DNA from: Clostridia bacterium | GTDB lineage: Bacteria; Bacillota; Clostridia; Oscillospirales; CAG-382 | DNA: 6,442 bases | NCBI GenBank assembly: GCA_017938055.1 | Contig: JAGBCG010000159.1 | Coordinates: 1 to 6,442, forward strand | Direction of reading: 5' to 3' | Shown: positions 5,179 through 6,442 of the stretch, piece after piece | Position numbering within the stretch: the first letter of the stretch is position 1 | Layout: every line of letters begins with the position of its first letter | The notes under the pieces: generated by a model | What the model saw: only the letters and a program-made list of their open reading frames with translations | Told to the model about the DNA's origin: nothing | The model's database searches: none | Translations under genes and position numbers: made by a program

Positions 5179-6442
5179 ATGAGAAAGTTTAAAATCGCAG
5201 CCGTAATCGCATGCGTGTCTTTGTGCTTTGCGGCACTCTTTTCCGTTGCGTGCTTTGCAAGTGATGTAAAGCTTGCGGATATTGAGGGACACTGGGCAAA
5301 AGAGTACATAGAATACGGCGTAGAAAAAGGTTATATCAACGGTTATACCGATAATACCTTTAAGCCAAATAAGACGGTGACACGTGCCGAGTTTTCAAAA
5401 ATGATAAACAGTGCACTTGGAATTTCCGGAGTAACAGCTTCTGAATTTATCGACGTTGAGGACGAGGATTGGTTTTCAAACGATGTTAAGCGTGCATTAT
5501 ACGCAGGATATATAAAGGGCTATGATGAGGACAACACTTTTAGACCTAATATTCCTGTTTCACGTCAGGAGGCAGCAGTGATTTTCTCAAGAATCGTGCT
5601 TCCTGTAACACAGAAGGCTTCTCTTGACAGCTTCAAGGATAAGGCGGATATTGCAGACTGGGCAAAGGATGCAATCGCAACAATCGCTTTCAAGGGATAT
5701 ATGAACGGCGATCAGAACGGAAATGTTCTGCCTAAAGGTCAGCTTACAAGAGCTGAAGCGGCAAAGCTTATAAGTGAGCTTATAAAGAATGAAAATGTTG
5801 TAAACGGCGTTCAGGAAATCAAAAAGTCACAGACTGTTTCCCAGACTATTTTCACGGACGGTCTTGTTATAGCTGCACAGGATGATGCGGAAATTTTACT
5901 TGAAGACTGCCGAGTTCTTGGCAATATCGAAGTAAAAAGCGGTACGGTTATTCTCAGTCTTGGCAACACAACTGCTGACGTGATTACAAACAACTGTACA
6001 GGCGAGCTTACACTTATGGCAGACAAGAATTCTGCTGTAAATCAGCTTATTGTTCATCAGCCGATGTATGCTTCCGGAGATGATGCTTTTGCAAAGGTTA
6101 TGCTTGAGGGTAAGGATTTACAGTCGGGTACTGTAGAGCTTGAAGGTGAGTTTGAGCTTGTTGAGGTGGGTGCTTCTGCAGTCTTAAAGGCAGAGGAAAT
6201 TGAAAACCTCAATGTTACAGGTAAGAAAACAACTCTTCTTGTTCAATCGGGAAAAATTGAAAACCTTGTTGTTGACAAGAATGCTGCAGATTCTGCAATA
6301 TCCCTTACGCAAAAGGTAACTGTTCAGAATGTTACAAACAACGCTACGGTTTCCTACACGGGAATGGGTGTTATAGAAAATGCATACAATGCAGTTGAAG
6401 GCATAAGCTACGAAACACTTCCCAAAAAGCAGACAGGTAAGA
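5179..6442 (+). CDS. SLH-domain surface protein with beta-helix-like region, 3'-truncated by the window edge
   Basis: This exported protein is probably held on the cell wall by SLH domains binding a secondary wall polymer. The visible part is 421 residues and runs off the right edge without a stop. Residues 1-27 form a Sec signal peptide: basic MRKFK, a hydrophobic core, and probable cleavage after the Ala in CFA (25-27). Three SLH domains follow at about 32-82, 90-140 and 151-203. Their wall-polymer motifs are TRAE (68-71), SRQE (128-131) and TRAE (190-193), so the second is the variant copy. Residues about 215-415 are rich in Val, Ile, Asn and Thr with short repeating strands such as IENLNV and IENLVV, ending near GVIENAYNA and ETLP. 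This layout matches the SLH-plus-beta-helix surface proteins of Clostridia and Paenibacillus-type bacteria. What follows downstream, and the protein's job, cannot be seen. The gene has its own candidate promoter after a terminator. Confidence 0.88.
   Translation, partial: MRKFKIAAVIACVSLCFAALFSVACFASDVKLADIEGHWAKEYIEYGVEKGYINGYTDNTFKPNKTVTRAEFSKMINSALGISGVTASEFIDVEDEDWFSNDVKRALYAGYIKGYDEDNTFRPNIPVSRQEAAVIFSRIVLPVTQKASLDSFKDKADIADWAKDAIATIAFKGYMNGDQNGNVLPKGQLTRAEAAKLISELIKNENVVNGVQEIKKSQTVSQTIFTDGLVIAAQDDAEILLEDCRVLGNIEVKSGTVILSLGNTTADVITNNCTGELTLMADKNSAVNQLIVHQPMYASGDDAFAKVMLEGKDLQSGTVELEGEFELVEVGASAVLKAEEIENLNVTGKKTTLLVQSGKIENLVVDKNAADSAISLTQKVTVQNVTNNATVSYTGMGVIENAYNAVEGISYETLPKKQTGK

Overview
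The window is an AT-rich bacterial segment with all recognisable genes on the + strand. It most resembles a low-GC Gram-positive of the class Clostridia, possibly a gut Oscillospiraceae-type organism. The evidence is strong Shine-Dalgarno sequences, sigma-A-like promoters, a PrsA-type extracytoplasmic foldase, a lipobox solute-binding lipoprotein, an SLH-domain surface protein, and a pyrophosphate-type phosphofructokinase of a kind common in Clostridia. The lineage is an inference from protein style; no rRNA or other marker is present. The genetic code looks standard: the complete genes end in TAA or TAG and Trp is TGG.

Layout, left to right. (1) Positions 2-1015: the 3' part of a SurA/PrsA-like peptidyl-prolyl isomerase, cut by the left edge. 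(2) 1055-1591: a small polytopic membrane protein resembling MreD. (3) 1641-2882: a complete pyrophosphate-dependent phosphofructokinase (pfp). These three follow one another with gaps of only 39 and 49 bases, and I see no convincing promoter or terminator between them, so they may be co-transcribed. (4) 2883-3071: an intergenic region with a near-consensus sigma-A promoter, a perfect 7+7 inverted repeat over its -10 box, and a roughly 80-base leader containing a hairpin. (5) 3072-4934: a large solute-binding lipoprotein of the LplA-like kind, with an unusual acidic, internally repeated C-terminal tail. (6) 4985-5020: a strong intrinsic terminator. (7) 5091-5119: a plausible promoter. (8) 5179-6442: a secreted protein with three SLH domains followed by a beta-helix-like region, cut by the right edge.

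Functionally, four of the five genes concern the cell envelope: folding of exported proteins, cell shape, substrate capture, and a wall-anchored surface protein. The fifth is a central glycolytic enzyme. The lipoprotein and the SLH protein look like separate transcription units because a terminator and a new promoter lie between them. No transporter permease accompanies the solute-binding lipoprotein in this window. I see no RNA gene, CRISPR array, insertion sequence or defence system, and nothing I would call a new system. The least ordinary items are the acidic repeat tail of the lipoprotein, the palindrome over its promoter, and the placement of an mreD-like gene between a foldase and pfp.
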